Assembly: GCA_021807225.1 (NCBI GenBank)
Contig: JAKAPI010000033.1
Coordinates: 1-6,745 of the forward strand
Direction: 5' to 3'
DNA length: 6,745 nucleotides
DNA from: an archaeon
Lineage (GTDB): Archaea; Thermoproteota; Nitrososphaeria; Nitrososphaerales; UBA183
A model generated the notes under the pieces. The model worked only from the letters and a program-made list of their open reading frames with translations, made no database searches and was not told the origin of the DNA. Below are positions 6,173 to 6,745 of this stretch, piece after piece. Position 1 is the first letter of the stretch; each line of letters opens with the position of its first letter. Both the position numbers and the translations under genes were made by a program.

Positions 6173-6745
6173 TTGGGTAACATCTTCACAGAGCATCGGC
6201 GGTGGTGGAAAGTCGCCATTGTCCTCTGCATTGCTGGCGGGGTAGTCGCACAGCCCCTCAACGAAGTTTTCGGATTGCCTTCATGGAACCCCTTCTCGGA
6301 GGTCTTTACCTTCCAGACTTCGGCAACCTTTGTTGGCGCAATAGATACATATGTGACAGCATCAACATACAACGCTACCACCAAGGTAAACTCAACAAGT
6401 GTGTTCCTTCTCAACATGGGTAGCGGCGACGTAATCCTACAGGGCAAAGGAGCGCTCAGCGTGGATAATCCGCTTACCATTACCGTGAACTGGGTTGTTC
6501 CAAAGTCCTTCGAGTCGAATTTGTCCCACGCTTCTATGAGTTTCCATCCAGATTTCGCCCTCCCGTACCCTGTAACCAACAACTTCCTTGGGTTCCCCAA
6601 CAACGCCGAGTTGAACCTCACCAGAGAAGGGCCAGTGGATTTCCCGAACGGCACTTTGTATGGTGAGAAGTGGACTTCACAGCCGCGGACTGTCGTATTC
6701 ATAGAGGCGGGGTATCTCGGCGCCGAACTCACATTCTGGAATGCG
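6173..6745 (+). CDS. Predicted membrane-anchored extracellular protein, N-terminal part (3' end outside window)
   Basis: The frame stays open for 191 codons from the TTG at 6173 to the right edge. No ATG or GTG precedes residue 61, so an ATG-only search misses the true N-terminus. The product starts with a short charged segment (EHRRWWK, 7-13), then one hydrophobic stretch VAIVLCIAGGVV (14-25) of signal-anchor type. The remainder looks extracytoplasmic: rich in Ser, Thr, Asn and aromatic residues, alternating like beta strands (FTFQTSATFVGAID, PLTITVNWVV), with five N-glycosylation sequons at Asn67, 73, 116, 148 and 159. No known family is recognised and no lipobox is clear. Base composition is much lower in GC than the upstream genes, with 28 and 26 G+C in the 60-base blocks at 6301 and 6361, against 41 at 3301. 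The TTG lies 9 bp after the small ORF; its only Shine-Dalgarno-like site (GAGGG, 6155-6159) is rather far away. Confidence 0.65.
   Translation, partial: MGNIFTEHRRWWKVAIVLCIAGGVVAQPLNEVFGLPSWNPFSEVFTFQTSATFVGAIDTYVTASTYNATTKVNSTSVFLLNMGSGDVILQGKGALSVDNPLTITVNWVVPKSFESNLSHASMSFHPDFALPYPVTNNFLGFPNNAELNLTREGPVDFPNGTLYGEKWTSQPRTVVFIEAGYLGAELTFWNA

Noticed and set aside
6160..6732. 190-codon minus-strand open frame opposite the surface-protein gene
   Set aside because: Its translation lacks a recognisable domain or membrane pattern, while the plus-strand frame gives a signal anchor, beta-like segments and clustered sequons. Codon scoring could still overturn this.

Overview
The window is archaeal DNA, most probably from a high-GC member of the Nitrososphaeria (Thaumarchaeota) or a close TACK relative. 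Ribosomal protein eS8 (S8e) and SRP19 exist only in Archaea and Eukarya, and they lie beside an SMC/kleisin operon of the archaeal type (Walker B segment PFYLFDEIDAALD, switch segment ITLRD). Crenarchaeota proper generally lack this SMC-ScpAB set, which points towards thaumarchaeal or related lineages; the exact lineage is inference. Most genes start with GTG or TTG, and the candidate TATA boxes sit about 25 bp from start codons, giving short or absent leaders as is common in these archaea.

Layout. Positions 1-138 (minus strand) hold the first 46 codons of an M24-family (Xaa-Pro aminopeptidase/dipeptidase-like) peptidase that runs off the left edge. Positions 139-456 are a divergent intergenic region. 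It contains a TATA box for each flanking gene, a 19-bp inverted repeat abutting the smc TATA box, an 8-bp direct repeat, and a GC hairpin followed by five T. From 457 the plus strand carries smc (1186 aa), scpA (220 aa) and scpB (179 aa), overlapping by exactly 8 nt at both junctions. After 48 bp come the S8e gene, probably with its own promoter, and the SRP19 gene, joined by an ATGA overlap.

After SRP19 the base composition drops sharply. A 43-codon (possibly 54-codon) ORF of unknown function is followed 9 bp later by a TTG-initiated ORF of at least 191 codons that runs off the right edge. That ORF reads as a membrane-anchored extracellular protein with five N-glycosylation sequons.

Functionally, smc-scpA-scpB encode the subunits of the ring complex that compacts and segregates the chromosome. 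S8e belongs to the small ribosomal subunit, and SRP19 is the assembly factor of the signal recognition particle. The left and central part is therefore conserved housekeeping DNA, and the right end looks like the start of an accessory, lineage-specific region. I did not find a mobile element, CRISPR array, tRNA or rRNA. The least explained parts are the smc operator-like dyad and the small ORF plus surface-protein pair at the right end.
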